From: CAVZZG01 sp963779685
GTDB lineage: Bacteria > Actinomycetota > Thermoleophilia > Gaiellales > F1-60-MAGs149
Assembly: GCA_963779685.1 (NCBI GenBank)
Contig: CAVZZG010000003.1
Span: 1,550,001-1,614,000 of the forward strand
Length of the DNA: 64,000 nucleotides
Direction: 5' to 3'
Under the pieces are notes generated by a model. The model did not search any database and was not told where the DNA came from. It worked only from the letters and a program-made list of their open reading frames with translations. Positions 1-8,105 of the stretch are shown here, piece after piece. The translations under genes were made by a program, and so were the position numbers. Positions within the stretch are counted from its first letter, which is position 1. Each line of letters opens with the position of its first letter.

Positions 1-232
1 CCTGCCCGAGAGCGAGCATGCCGGGCTCCTCGTCACCTCGATGGTGCAGCTCGCGCACACGCTCGGGCTGGAAGCCGTGGCGGAGGGCATCGAGACCGAC
101 GAGCAACGGCAGTTCCTCGTCGACCACGGCTGCCGGCTCGGCCAGGGCTACTACTACAGCCGTCCGGTTCCCGCCGAGGAGATCTCGCGCCTCTGCGAGG
201 GTTGCCGCCTCCGCGGGCGCCGGGCCGCCTGA
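1..232 (+). CDS. EAL-domain cyclic-di-GMP phosphodiesterase, C-terminal fragment
   Basis: Only the last 76 codons are in the window; the frame is open from base 2 and ends in TGA at 230-232. The fragment contains AVAEGIETDEQ followed by GCRLGQGYYYSRPVP, the two most conserved stretches at the end of EAL domains; the Glu of EGIET belongs to the active site in this family. EAL proteins hydrolyse cyclic di-GMP to pGpG in the cytoplasm and commonly carry N-terminal GGDEF or PAS domains, which would lie outside this window. Whether the full enzyme is active cannot be judged. Confidence 0.85.
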   Translation, partial: LPESEHAGLLVTSMVQLAHTLGLEAVAEGIETDEQRQFLVDHGCRLGQGYYYSRPVPAEEISRLCEGCRLRGRRAA

Positions 233-238
233 TCGAGG

Positions 239-829
239 CTACGCCGGCGCGACCGGGCGGCCGACCGTCAACGCCTGGCGCAGTTCCGGCTCGAGCGCGT
301 TGAGCTGCGCGTCGGCCTGGACACCGACGGCGTCGATCGCCTTGCTGAAGAAGCAGCGCGCGGCCGCTGCCAGCACGACGTCGAAGATCTCCTCATCGCG
401 GAGGCCGAGTCGACGCAACCGGTCGATGTCGGCATCGGTGATGGCCGTGGTGTCGTGCGCGACCTTGGCGGCGAGGTCCATCACGGCCACGTCCACCTCG
501 TCGAGTCCGGCCGCCTGGTGGTCGGCAGCGAGCTCTCGAACGGTCGCCGCGTCCAGGAACCGCTCGGCAAGGATCTTGCCGTGCGACAGCGCGCAGTAGC
601 TCGACCGCAGCTCGCAGGCCGCCGCCAGTGTTGCGAGCTCGTAGCGGCGGAAGTCCATCGACCCCGCGATCGCGTCCTTGAGCTGCACCCACGCCTGGTA
701 GACGTCCGGGCGATGTGCGAACAGCCGGCCGAAGTTCGGGACGTACCCGAGCTGGTCGCGCATGCCCGCGAACAGCTGGGCCACCGGAGCGCTCGCGGCG
801 TCGTCGCCGATCGTCTCGATGAAAGCCAT
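239..829 (-). CDS. AhpD-like / carboxymuconolactone decarboxylase family protein
   Basis: This 196-residue protein starts at ATG 829 (MAFIETIGDD). It has the CMD/AhpD all-helical fold signature: YELATLAAACELRSSYCALSHGK around residues 85-105, with one Cys and a His four residues later (C-A-L-S-H). The partner Cys of the classical AhpD CxxC is Ser here, so a thiol-disulfide peroxidase cycle like that of mycobacterial AhpD is doubtful. Many such single-Cys members are called peroxidase-related enzymes. It lies 58 bp downstream of a TetR gene on the same strand and is probably co-transcribed with it. Confidence 0.8.
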   Translation of the reverse strand: MAFIETIGDDAASAPVAQLFAGMRDQLGYVPNFGRLFAHRPDVYQAWVQLKDAIAGSMDFRRYELATLAAACELRSSYCALSHGKILAERFLDAATVRELAADHQAAGLDEVDVAVMDLAAKVAHDTTAITDADIDRLRRLGLRDEEIFDVVLAAAARCFFSKAIDAVGVQADAQLNALEPELRQALTVGRPVAPA

Positions 830-887
830 CTGCCACCCCTCTCGACTGGTGCAGGATGGTTCCACCGGAGCCCGCCTCGCGCAAGTG

Positions 888-1532
888 TCATTCCAGGAGG
901 AGGCGCGCCAGGGTGCTCGCCAGCCAGTCGCAGTAGCGGCGACGCGGCCAGCCGCGAATGGTGGCCAGGAGCTGGTGCAGCTCGGGGCTGGTGAGAGCCC
1001 AGACGGTCTCGAGCGCCTCCCCAGCTTCGAGCCGGAGCGGCCCGTTGGCAGCGAGGGCATCGACGAGCACGCGGAGGTTGGACATGCGGGCGGCGTGGAG
1101 CCGGCCGAGCAGTTCGGCCAGTTCGGGCTCGGCCCGCGCCGCGCCGGCGACCACTGCGACGAGCGGCGCGGCCCGCTCGAGCCGGAGCACGATGTCGGCG
1201 GCGAACAACCGCAGCTGTTCGCGCTGGTCGGTCGCGGCGAGAATGGCGCGCGGCCCCGCCTGGTCAGGGACCGGCGCCGGGTCGTCGCCGCGGACGGCGC
1301 GGCCGACCAGCTCGCCGAGCACGGTGCGCTTGTTCCCGAAGCGGGCGTAGACGGTCTCCGCCGAAACGCCCGCCGCCTCGGCGATGGCCGCGATGCTGGC
1401 GCCGTCGTAGCCGCGCTCGCCGAAGAGCGTGTCAGCCGCATCGAGCACGCGCTGGCGTGTCTGCTCTGCCTGTTCGATCCGGCGTTGCGAGTGGTAGCGG
1501 CGCGCCTTGACATCTCCGTCCACAACTGGCAC
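888..1532 (-). CDS. TetR/AcrR family transcriptional regulator
   Basis: The protein has 214 residues with a GTG start at 1532. An N-terminal TetR helix-turn-helix runs over residues 24-70: RVLDAADTLFGERGYDGAS, then IAEAAGVSAETVYARFGNK. The C-terminal ligand domain has no assignable specificity. It is divergent from an ester-cyclase gene, and a perfect 17-bp palindrome lies between them at 1549-1565, 16 bp upstream of this start. Autoregulation and control of the neighbour is the usual arrangement and is inferred here. Confidence 0.9.
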   Translation of the reverse strand: MPVVDGDVKARRYHSQRRIEQAEQTRQRVLDAADTLFGERGYDGASIAAIAEAAGVSAETVYARFGNKRTVLGELVGRAVRGDDPAPVPDQAGPRAILAATDQREQLRLFAADIVLRLERAAPLVAVVAGAARAEPELAELLGRLHAARMSNLRVLVDALAANGPLRLEAGEALETVWALTSPELHQLLATIRGWPRRRYCDWLASTLARLLLE

Positions 1533-1548
1533 GGTACCACCGTAGTCA

Positions 1549-1565
1549 ATACAGTAATACTGTAT
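1549..1565. promoter_or_regulatory. 17-bp palindromic operator, probable TetR site
   Basis: ATACAGTA-A-TACTGTAT is a perfect 8+1+8 inverted repeat in the 47-bp gap between the divergent TetR gene and the ester-cyclase gene. It is the only AT-rich stretch nearby. A second short inverted repeat, ACGGT-ACC-ACCGT (1531-1543), overlaps the TetR start codon. Confidence 0.7.
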
Positions 1566-1579
1566 CGAAAGGAGCTGTC

Positions 1580-2029
1580 ATGGCAACTGCACCGGAAGCG
1601 CTCGTGCGACGCCTGATCGAGGAAGGGTTCAACCAGGGCAACCTCGACGTCGCCGATGAGTTGATCGCGCCGGACATGGTGGAACACCAGAGCTTCGGCC
1701 CGAACCACGCCGCCGGCGCCGAGGGCGTGAAGGCCGTGATGGCATCGCTGCGGCGCGCCTTCCCGGACTTCCATCTGGCGATCGACGATCTCGCGCTGGC
1801 GGGCGATACCGTCTGGCTCCGGATGACGGGCACGGGGACGAACGACGGCAGCTTCATGGGCCACCCACCGACGGGCCGGCGCATGCGCACGGACGTTTTC
1901 GACGCCCTCCGGGTCGAGAGCGATCGCGTCGTCGAGCACTGGGGCGTCCCCGATCGCCTCGGCACCCTCTTCCAGCTCGGCCTCGCCCAACCGCCCGGCC
2001 GACCCGCACCCGCAGTCACCGCCGGCTGA
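1580..2029 (+). CDS. Ester cyclase / SnoaL-like polyketide cyclase family protein
   Basis: The 149-residue protein belongs to the NTF2-like alpha+beta barrel class. The pattern VRRLIEEGFNQGNLD, then ADELIAPDMVEH, then FPDFHLAIDDL and the aromatic pocket segment MGHPPTGRRM is typical of the SnoaL-like ester cyclase family. The start is ATG 1580 with AAAGGAG about 8 bases upstream (1567-1573). Substrate is unknown; most genomic members are not polyketide enzymes. Its promoter shares the palindrome at 1549-1565 with the TetR gene. Confidence 0.8.
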   Translation: MATAPEALVRRLIEEGFNQGNLDVADELIAPDMVEHQSFGPNHAAGAEGVKAVMASLRRAFPDFHLAIDDLALAGDTVWLRMTGTGTNDGSFMGHPPTGRRMRTDVFDALRVESDRVVEHWGVPDRLGTLFQLGLAQPPGRPAPAVTAG

Positions 2030-2039
2030 CGGCCGGCGC

Positions 2040-2393
2040 TCATGCCTCCGGCGGATCCTCCGCCGGCGCGAACACGGCGAAGCGGCCGGGCTGCTTCGTC
2101 GGCACGACGGGCTCGTGGCTCATCCACTCGGCGATCTTGCCGCGGTCACCCACGCGCGTCAGCACCCATTCCTCGTGGCCGAGCACGATCCGCTCGCCCA
2201 CGTGCAGCCACGAGCGCTCCTTCGTCCCCCCGGCGCGGGCGATCACGATCATGGCCACCGTGCCCTCGTGCGGGTCGCCGCTCGCATCGACGAAGCCCTC
2301 CCGCGCAACGGCATCGACGCGCACGAGGTCGCCGCCGATCCGCCAGGCCCGGCTGCCGTGCACGGTGAAGGGACCGAACGCCAAGGAGATCAT
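2040..2393 (-). CDS. Hypothetical protein, 117 aa
   Basis: The start is ATG 2393 (MISLAFGPF); the stop is TGA at 2040-2042, 10 bp from the convergent ester-cyclase stop. The sequence alternates short beta-like strands (VHGSRAWRIGGDLVRVDAVA, TVAMIVIARAG, ERIVLGHEEWVLTRVG). No catalytic motif or membrane segment is visible, and I do not recognise the family. The reading frame stays open upstream to 2630, but that extension runs through the likely promoter of the gene at 2474 and looks like non-coding sequence. Confidence 0.5.
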   Translation of the reverse strand: MISLAFGPFTVHGSRAWRIGGDLVRVDAVAREGFVDASGDPHEGTVAMIVIARAGGTKERSWLHVGERIVLGHEEWVLTRVGDRGKIAEWMSHEPVVPTKQPGRFAVFAPAEDPPEA

Positions 2394-2473
2394 GCGAAGA
2401 GTGGCACAGGCGGCCGCCGCCGATTCGTGAAAGCCGGCTGATACGGTGCCTACCCGACGCGTCAGGAGTTGAC

Positions 2474-2788
2474 ATGGATCCAGGCAAGAAGGACGAACAC
2501 GAGCTGAGCGAGGACGAGCTGCGGGAGCGGCTGGCGGGCCCCGGACACGACGGCAAGGCGGGGCCGAGTCTCGAGCGAGAGTTGCCGATCGGGCCTGCAG
2601 ACGATGGCGGCGGCCTCGATCAAGGCCCACTCGGCACGACCCACCGCGGCACCGGTGGCGACGCCCGCGGCGGCGCCACCGGCGAGGCCGTCGATGCGGG
2701 CGTCAGCGGGTCGACCCCTCTAGCCCAGGGTTCACTCGACGAAGAGGCAACGCCGGAGGATGTCGCGCGACTGCGACGACCGGGCTGA
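2474..2788 (+). CDS. Small acidic, probably disordered protein
   Basis: This 104-residue protein starts at ATG 2474 behind CAGGAG. It is rich in Gly, Asp, Glu and Ala (KKDEHELSEDELRERLAGPG near the start), without hydrophobic core segments, Cys or a signal peptide. It ends 5 bp before the UBP zinc-finger gene on the same strand, so the two may be co-transcribed. Function is unknown. Confidence 0.55.
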   Translation: MDPGKKDEHELSEDELRERLAGPGHDGKAGPSLERELPIGPADDGGGLDQGPLGTTHRGTGGDARGGATGEAVDAGVSGSTPLAQGSLDEEATPEDVARLRRPG

Positions 2789-2793
2789 GCGAC

Positions 2794-3078
2794 ATGGCGA
2801 CCACGCCGTGTTCGCATCTCGAGCAAATCGTTGTCCGCGATGCGCCATCGCAGATCGACGGCTGTTCCGAGTGCTTGAAGATCGGCGGCCGCTGGCTGCA
2901 CCTGCGGATGTGCCAGACGTGCGGGCAGATCGGCTGCTGCGACTCGTCGCCCAACCGCCATGCGAGCCGCCACGCACACGCGGCCAACCACCCCGTCGCC
3001 CGGTCGGTCGAGCCCGGCGAGGCCTGGAGCTGGTGTTACGTCGACGAGGTCGCCTTCATCCTCGCCGACCTGTCCTAG
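2794..3078 (+). CDS. UBP-type zinc finger domain protein
   Basis: The 94-residue protein is almost entirely one ZnF-UBP domain. Visible zinc-ligand pattern: C-S-H at 6-8, CSEC, CQTCGQIGCCDSS and the HASRHAHAANHP block. In eukaryotes this fold binds the free C-terminus of ubiquitin. Short bacterial versions, common in Actinobacteria, have no established partner. It follows the disordered-protein gene by 5 bp and overlaps the end of the convergent GrdB-like gene by 4 bp. Confidence 0.85.
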   Translation: MATTPCSHLEQIVVRDAPSQIDGCSECLKIGGRWLHLRMCQTCGQIGCCDSSPNRHASRHAHAANHPVARSVEPGEAWSWCYVDEVAFILADLS

Positions 3079-3971
3079 CCAGGAGCCCGCAAGCCCCGGG
3101 CCACCGCGCGCTGGGCATCGAACTCGGCGCGCCGCTGCTGCAACTCCGCGGCCGATAGGCGGTCGGCGTTGGAGTAGTCGCGCTTCCATTCCGCGTCGTC
3201 GCTCCACGTCAGCGGCGACTGCACGGTCGTCCGGGGCCCTGGTGCCGTCTCGAGCAGGCGGAGGGCAAGCTCGAGGGTGAACGCCTGCGACTCGCGGTCA
3301 TCCGGCCGGCCTGCCGCGTTGCCCAGCGGGAAGTCGGAGAACAGGAAGCGGGGCACGCCGACGTACTCGACGATGTCCCTGGCGCAGCCCATGACGACGG
3401 TCGCGATACCGTGCTCCTCCAGCAGGCGGGCGGCCAGGCTGACGGTCTGGTGGCAGACCGGGCAGTTGGCCACGAGCAGCGCCGCGTCGACGTCGTCCTC
3501 CCGGCAGAGGGCGAGGGTCTCGGGACAGTCGACCTCCAGCGTGACCCGCTGACTTCGGTTCGTCGGGGCGCCGTAGAAGCGCGGCGCGAGCGAGCCGACC
3601 CGGCCGGCGGCGACTGCCCGGCGAAGAGCGGCGAGCGGGAAGTAGGTGCCCTGGTCGGCGGCCGTCGTGTGCGCCCGGTCGATGGCGACGTGCGAGATGC
3701 GCAGATCGGGGTCGCGATCCGTGCCGTCCGCGTAGACCGCGTAGAACTTGGCGGCGGCGTTGTACGGCGCGCCCGGCCCCTGGTCGCCGGCCTCCGGCCG
3801 GTACGGCGCTGCCGTGGTGACGATCGCGACCCGGCTCCGGTTGAGCGGACGAGGGAGCGTCCGGAACGGCACGGTCGCGTAGTGGGCCCACTGGTACGGG
3901 GCGTCGTACCCGAGCGCCGCGTAGTAGGTGCGGATCCGCTCCAGGTACGGGATGGGCGGCGACTCGTGCAC
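3075..3971 (-). CDS. GrdB-like (glycine/sarcosine/betaine reductase selenoprotein B family) protein
   Basis: About 298 residues if started at GTG 3971 (HESPPIPYLERIRTYY); a TTG at 4007 would add 12 residues. The sequence matches the GrdB-like group: APYRPEAGDQGPGAPYN near residue 60, then ANCPVCHQT followed by VVMGCARDI and PRFLFSDFPLGN. True GrdB has selenocysteine in a UxxC-type site; here the motif is C-P-V-C with ordinary Cys codons, so this is a Cys version. No other glycine reductase subunit is nearby, so a role in amino-acid reduction is not supported. It is divergent from dinB with about 65 bp between starts. Confidence 0.75.
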   Translation of the reverse strand: MHESPPIPYLERIRTYYAALGYDAPYQWAHYATVPFRTLPRPLNRSRVAIVTTAAPYRPEAGDQGPGAPYNAAAKFYAVYADGTDRDPDLRISHVAIDRAHTTAADQGTYFPLAALRRAVAAGRVGSLAPRFYGAPTNRSQRVTLEVDCPETLALCREDDVDAALLVANCPVCHQTVSLAARLLEEHGIATVVMGCARDIVEYVGVPRFLFSDFPLGNAAGRPDDRESQAFTLELALRLLETAPGPRTTVQSPLTWSDDAEWKRDYSNADRLSAAELQQRRAEFDAQRAVARGLRAPG

Positions 3972-4024
3972 GGGTCGATGGTACGCCCCGTAGCTCGCCG
4001 CTGGCAATCACGGCGGTCGATATG

Positions 4025-4038
4025 CGAACATGTGTTCG
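4025..4038. promoter_or_regulatory. LexA (SOS) box upstream of dinB
   Basis: CGAACA-TG-TGTTCG is a perfect 6+2+6 inverted repeat matching the Gram-positive/actinobacterial SOS box CGAAC-N4-GTTCG. Its last base is the first base of the GTG start codon of dinB, so bound LexA would sit directly on the start of transcription and translation. Confidence 0.85.
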
Positions 4039-5219
4039 TGTCGTCGGCGACGATCCTCCACGCCGACCTCGACGCGTTCTACGCGTCCGTCGAGCAACGC
4101 GACGACCCGAAGCTGCGCGGCCGGCCGTTGATCGTGGGCGGCGGCGTGGTGCTGTCGGCGAGCTACGAGGCGCGCGCCCGCGGCGTACGTACGGCGATGG
4201 GCGGACGTCAGGCTCGCGCTCTCTGCCCCGATGCGATCGTCGTGTCACCACGAATGGCGGCCTACTCCGCGGCCAGCCGGGCGGTGTTCGAGGTGTTCAA
4301 CGACACCTCACCGCTGGTGGAGGCGATGTCGATCGACGAGGCCTTCCTCGACGTGCGCGGCATGGAGCGGCTGCGGGGCTCGCCCGCGACGATCGCGGCC
4401 GCGTTGCGCGAGCGAGTGCGGCGCGAGGTCGGACTGCCGCTGACGGTCGGCGTCGCCCGCACCAAGTTCCTCGCGAAGGTCGCCAGCGGCGTGGCCAAAC
4501 CCAACGGACTCCTGGTGGTGGCGCCCGATGGCGAGCTCGCGTTCCTCCATCCGCTGCCCGTCGAGCGACTGTGGGGGGTCGGGCCCGCGACGGCCGCGAA
4601 GCTCCGCGCTCGCGGTCTGGATACGGTCGCCGACGTGGCCCGGATCGCCGAGGACGAGCTGATGGTGCTGCTCGGCCCCGGGGCCGGGCGACATCTCCAC
4701 GCCCTCGCCCATAACCGGGACGCCCGGCGCGTCCATCCGGGCCGCCGGCGCCGGTCGGTCGGGGCGCAGCGGGCACTCGGGCGCCGGCATCGATCGCCGG
4801 ACGAGATCGACGCGACGCTGATCGCGCTGGCCGACCGGGTCGCGCGGCGCATGCGCGCCGGTGATCGCGAGGGACGCACGGTGACGTTGCGGCTGCGGTT
4901 CGCCGACTTCGAGCGCGCCACGCGATCGATGACGCTGCCCCACGCGACGGCCGAGACCGGCGAGGTGCTCGCGGCAGCGCGGGCGCTGCTCGCCGCCGCC
5001 ACCGACCTGATTCGCGAACGCGGCCTGACGCTGGTCGGCATCGCCGTCTCGAATCTCCGCGACGAACGACAGCTCGAGCTGCCGCTCGAACCCACCCCGG
5101 CCCGGGCCCTGGACGCGGCCGTCGACGACGTCCGGCGGCGGTTCGGCAACACCGCCGTCACGCGCGCGGTGCTGGTCGGCAGGAACACCGGGCCCGAGAT
5201 GCCGCTACTGCCGGACTGA
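4038..5219 (+). CDS. dinB: DNA polymerase IV (Y-family, DinB)
   Basis: The protein has 393 residues. The Y-family palm shows ILHADLDAFYASVEQ at residue 6, SYEARARGVRTAMG near 40 and SIDEAFLDV near 100, which contain the metal-binding Asp and Asp-Glu carboxylates. The fingers, thumb (VGPATAAKLRARGLDTVADV) and little-finger domains follow. It performs error-prone translesion synthesis. The GTG at 4038 overlaps a LexA box, leaving no room for a Shine-Dalgarno, so the mRNA is probably leaderless and SOS-induced; GTG 4032 is an alternative start. The C-terminus (RNTGPEMPLLPD) lacks a recognisable beta-clamp motif. Its end overlaps the next gene by 15 bp. Confidence 0.95.
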   Translation: MSSATILHADLDAFYASVEQRDDPKLRGRPLIVGGGVVLSASYEARARGVRTAMGGRQARALCPDAIVVSPRMAAYSAASRAVFEVFNDTSPLVEAMSIDEAFLDVRGMERLRGSPATIAAALRERVRREVGLPLTVGVARTKFLAKVASGVAKPNGLLVVAPDGELAFLHPLPVERLWGVGPATAAKLRARGLDTVADVARIAEDELMVLLGPGAGRHLHALAHNRDARRVHPGRRRRSVGAQRALGRRHRSPDEIDATLIALADRVARRMRAGDREGRTVTLRLRFADFERATRSMTLPHATAETGEVLAAARALLAAATDLIRERGLTLVGIAVSNLRDERQLELPLEPTPARALDAAVDDVRRRFGNTAVTRAVLVGRNTGPEMPLLPD

Positions 5220-5627
5220 CGGCGTCTCCGCGACGAGCAGCGGGAACGGCGGGACGGCGCGATCCGGCGCGACCCACCCTCGCCGGGCCGGTGGCGACAT
5301 CAGGACCGGCTTGCTCCAGTAGGCGAGCGGCGCGCTCGAGGGCAGCGCCGCGAGCGTGGCCGGCACGTCCAGGCCGCGCGCGACGGCGTCGGCGATCGCC
5401 GATACGAACCAGACGGTGATCGTCTCGTGGTAGCCGTCGCCGTCGTCGTTCGGGACGCCGTGGGCGTCGTTCAGACGCGGGATGGCGGCGCGCAGCGCCT
5501 CCAGCGCAGGCCGGGCGCCGAGCCGCCGGACGAGGACGTGCGCCGTCGTGATGTGCGCGGCGTGCGTCCACTGCGCCTGCGGGAGGGTCGCGTCGAGCAC
5601 GGCGTCGGCGAGGGCATCGTCGGTCAT
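5205..5627 (-). CDS. Conserved hypothetical protein, 140 aa
   Basis: The start is ATG 5627 (MTDDALADAVLDATLPQ). The conserved-looking core is WTHAAHITTAHVLVRR, PRLNDAHGVPNDDGDGYHETITVWFVSA, a pattern seen in a family of uncharacterised helical proteins with several His and the phrase YHETxT. No cofactor motif is certain. The gene converges on dinB and the two coding ends overlap. Its start is 75 bp from the divergent SDR gene. Confidence 0.7.
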   Translation of the reverse strand: MTDDALADAVLDATLPQAQWTHAAHITTAHVLVRRLGARPALEALRAAIPRLNDAHGVPNDDGDGYHETITVWFVSAIADAVARGLDVPATLAALPSSAPLAYWSKPVLMSPPARRGWVAPDRAVPPFPLLVAETPSVRQ

Positions 5628-5702
5628 CGGGCGGATGCTACCGGTCGAACCGATCACCGGTACCCTGGCCTCTTCACCGACCCACCGAACCGAGGAGCAC
5701 GG

Positions 5703-6407
5703 GTGAGCGAGAGCAAGGTTGCGGTCATCACCGCCGGCGGCAGCGGCATCGGCGCCGGCGCGGCGCGGCGCCTTGCCGCCGACGGCTTTCAGGTCGCCAT
5801 CCTGTCTTCCTCGGGCAAGGGTGAAGCGCTCGCCGTCGAGCTCGGCGGCATCGGCATCACCGGCTCGAACCAGTCCACGGACGACCTCCAGCGGCTGGTC
5901 AGCGCCACGATGGAGCGTTGGGGCCGGATCGACGCGCTCGTCAACAGTGCCGGCCACGGCCCGCGCGCGCCCGTCCTCGAGCTCACCGACGAGCAGTGGC
6001 ACACCGGCATGGACACCTACTTCATGAACGCCGTGCGCCCGACCCGCATCGTCACGCCGATCATGCAGGCACAGGGAGGCGGCGCGATCGTGAACGTCTC
6101 GACCTTCGCCACCTTCGAGCCCGACCCGGTCTTTCCGACCAGCGGCGTCTTCCGCGCCGGCCTGGCCGCCTTCACGAAGCTCTTCGCAGACGCCTACGCG
6201 TCAGACAACATCCGCATGAACAACGTCCTGCCAGGGTTCATCGACTCGCTGCCCGAGAACGAGCAGTTCAAGAGCCGCATCCCCATGGGTCGCTACGGCA
6301 CGGTCGCCGAGGTCGCCGAGCTCATCAGCCTGCTCGCCTCCGACCGCGCGGCGTACATCACCGGCCAGAACATCCGCATCGACGGCGGCATCACCCGCTC
6401 CGTGTAG
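5703..6407 (+). CDS. SDR family oxidoreductase, atypical active site
   Basis: The 234-residue Rossmann protein starts at GTG 5703, with GAGGAG at 5692-5697. The NAD(P) motif is AVITAGGSGIGAGAARRLA; NSAGH and NVSTFATFE follow. The canonical YxxxK is replaced by SGVFR (P-T-S-G-V-F-R-A-G), and the tail is NNVLPGFIDSLPENEQ. I recall this S-x-x-F-R form as a recurring subgroup annotated as SDR, so it is probably a natural variant rather than decay. Substrate unknown. Confidence 0.85.
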   Translation: MSESKVAVITAGGSGIGAGAARRLAADGFQVAILSSSGKGEALAVELGGIGITGSNQSTDDLQRLVSATMERWGRIDALVNSAGHGPRAPVLELTDEQWHTGMDTYFMNAVRPTRIVTPIMQAQGGGAIVNVSTFATFEPDPVFPTSGVFRAGLAAFTKLFADAYASDNIRMNNVLPGFIDSLPENEQFKSRIPMGRYGTVAEVAELISLLASDRAAYITGQNIRIDGGITRSV

Positions 6408-6448
6408 CCTCACCGGTCGATCGACCCGAGCCGGGTTACCCTCCCGGC

Positions 6449-6988
6449 ATGACCACTCGCCGCCCCGGGCTCGTGACGGACGAAGGAGCGCCGCGTACGC
6501 TGGTCGGCACGCCGGTCGCCGTCGGCGACGCCGCGCCCGATTTCTCCTGCCGCGTCTACGACCCCGAGACCTGGGCGATCGACCCGTTCGGCCTTGCCGA
6601 CACGCCCCCTGGCACCGTGCGCGTGTTCAGCGTCGTGCCGTCCCTCGACACGCCGGTCTGCGCGCTCCAGACGACGCGCTTCGATGCCGCCGTGGCGGCG
6701 ATGGGCGGCGCGGTCGCCGCCTACACGGTCTCGGTCGACACGCCGTACGCGATGACCCGCTTCTGCCGCTCACAGGCCGTTGGCACGCTCGTGAACCTCT
6801 CCGACTACCGCCCGGAGCGTTCGTTCGGTCACGCCTGGGGCGTGCTCGCGGAGGAGACCGGCGAACTCGTCCGCGCGGTCTTCGTCATCGGCCGCAACGG
6901 GCGCGTCGCGTACGAGGAGATCGTGCCCGAGATCGCCGACGAGCCCGACTACGACGCCGCACTGGCGGCGATCCGGTCGGCGATCTGA
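6449..6988 (+). CDS. tpx: Thiol peroxidase (Tpx-type atypical 2-Cys peroxiredoxin)
   Basis: The 179-residue protein reduces peroxides in the cytoplasm using a thioredoxin-linked Cys pair. The peroxidatic site SVVPSLDTPVCALQT places Cys at 71, and the resolving Cys is at 106 in MTRFCRSQ, the Tpx arrangement. The ending VPEIADEPDYDAAL is also typical. It starts at ATG 6449, 41 bp after the SDR gene, possibly in the same transcript. Confidence 0.9.
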   Translation: MTTRRPGLVTDEGAPRTLVGTPVAVGDAAPDFSCRVYDPETWAIDPFGLADTPPGTVRVFSVVPSLDTPVCALQTTRFDAAVAAMGGAVAAYTVSVDTPYAMTRFCRSQAVGTLVNLSDYRPERSFGHAWGVLAEETGELVRAVFVIGRNGRVAYEEIVPEIADEPDYDAALAAIRSAI

Positions 6989-7084
6989 AGCCGTTCCACG
7001 GGCCCTTGCCGGGTACCTTGCGGGTACGAGGACTCGCCGCCGCGCAGGTCGAGCCCGACCCACAGGACCGGAAGGTGGTACCCC

Positions 7085-7798
7085 GTGACGATTCGAAAGC
7101 GCGCCTCTGCCCTGACGGCAGCCGAGCGGAAGCGGTTCGTCGAGACGCTCACAGCGCTGAACTCGGGCCCGGCGCCGACCGTGTACGCACAGTTCGTGGC
7201 CGATCACGCGGACATGGGTCACCGCATGCACAGCATGGAGGGACCGGTCGGCCGGCAGCGCTTCCTGTCGTGGCATCGCGACTTCCTCATGAAGTTCGAG
7301 CGGGAGCTCCAGAAGCTCGATCCGCTCGTGTTCATTCCCGCCTGGCGCTGGAGTGCCAACCGCAGCGTCCCGCGCTTCCTGCGAGCCGTGCTACCGGTCG
7401 TCGCCGTTCCGGCCACGCCAGGCATGGGCCCGATGGACGTGACCGTGACGCGCGAACCGCACCTCAGCGCGGGACTCCCCACGGTGGCCCAGATCGCCAG
7501 CCTGGACACCAACATCGGCATGACCTACACGCAGTTCACCACCCTGCTCGAGAGCTATCACAACACCGTGCACGGCTGGGTGGGCGGCACCATGAACGAC
7601 ATCATGGTGTCTCCGGCCGATCCGCTGTTCTGGCTCCACCACGCTGAGATCGACCGTATCTGGAGCATCTGGCAGGCCAACCCCGCCAACGCCGGGAAGG
7701 GGCCGACCCTCACGGGTGCCAACGCCAAGATGGACCCGTGGCCGGAGACGGCCCATCAGCTCGCCTCCATCGCGGCCCTCGGATACTCGTACTCGTGA
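7085..7798 (+). CDS. Tyrosinase family type-3 copper protein
   Basis: The protein has 237 residues and a GTG start at 7085 behind GGAAGGTGG. CuA region: HADMGHRMH (H41, H46, H49) and FLSWHRDFLMKFEREL (H64). CuB region: SYHNTVHGWVGG (H159, H163) and DPLFWLHHAEIDRIWSIWQ (H185). These bind the dinuclear copper that activates O2 for oxidation of phenols. No Tat or Sec signal and no C-terminal lid domain are seen, so it is a short core tyrosinase, and no caddie protein gene is adjacent. Confidence 0.88.
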   Translation: MTIRKRASALTAAERKRFVETLTALNSGPAPTVYAQFVADHADMGHRMHSMEGPVGRQRFLSWHRDFLMKFERELQKLDPLVFIPAWRWSANRSVPRFLRAVLPVVAVPATPGMGPMDVTVTREPHLSAGLPTVAQIASLDTNIGMTYTQFTTLLESYHNTVHGWVGGTMNDIMVSPADPLFWLHHAEIDRIWSIWQANPANAGKGPTLTGANAKMDPWPETAHQLASIAALGYSYS

Positions 7799-7829
7799 AG
7801 CGCCGAGGGCTCCAGGCCCCCACAGGCCC

Positions 7830-8087
7830 CTAGCCAGGCGGCCCCTCGAGGATGATCGCACGCGCCTCGTCGAGCGTGGCGAGATCGGGTGGAGCTTCGA
7901 GCCACGTCGTGAGGCCGGCGTCCTCGTATCTGCCGAGGTCGGCCATCGCGACCGGGGCGTTGCGACCACGTGTGCGACCGCACATCACGACCTCGTAGCC
8001 GCTCGGTGGGTCGCCGTTCGGGAAGGTGAGCGTGACGGCCTTGCGCAGCTCCTCCGGTGTCAGCGGGGCGGCGTTGTCCCAGGGCAT
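7830..8087 (-). CDS. Small hypothetical protein at the end of the aminotransferase operon
   Basis: The 85-residue protein starts at ATG 8087, 18 bp after the kinase stop codon, so it is likely the last gene of the left operon. Sequence highlights are PLTPEELRKAVTLTFP and YEVVMCGRTRG. No family is recognised. It ends 31 bp from the convergent tyrosinase gene. Confidence 0.5.
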   Translation of the reverse strand: MPWDNAAPLTPEELRKAVTLTFPNGDPPSGYEVVMCGRTRGRNAPVAMADLGRYEDAGLTTWLEAPPDLATLDEARAIILEGPPG

Positions 8088-8105
8088 CGCGATCGGAAAC
8101 AGGCC

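Noticed and set aside
239..1990. One 583-residue minus-strand protein
   Set aside because: Only its last 196 residues look like a protein family (AhpD-like). The rest is antisense to a TetR gene's other frame and to the ester-cyclase gene.
3075..3971. Selenocysteine protein
   Set aside because: No in-frame TGA at the redox site; both positions are ordinary Cys codons.
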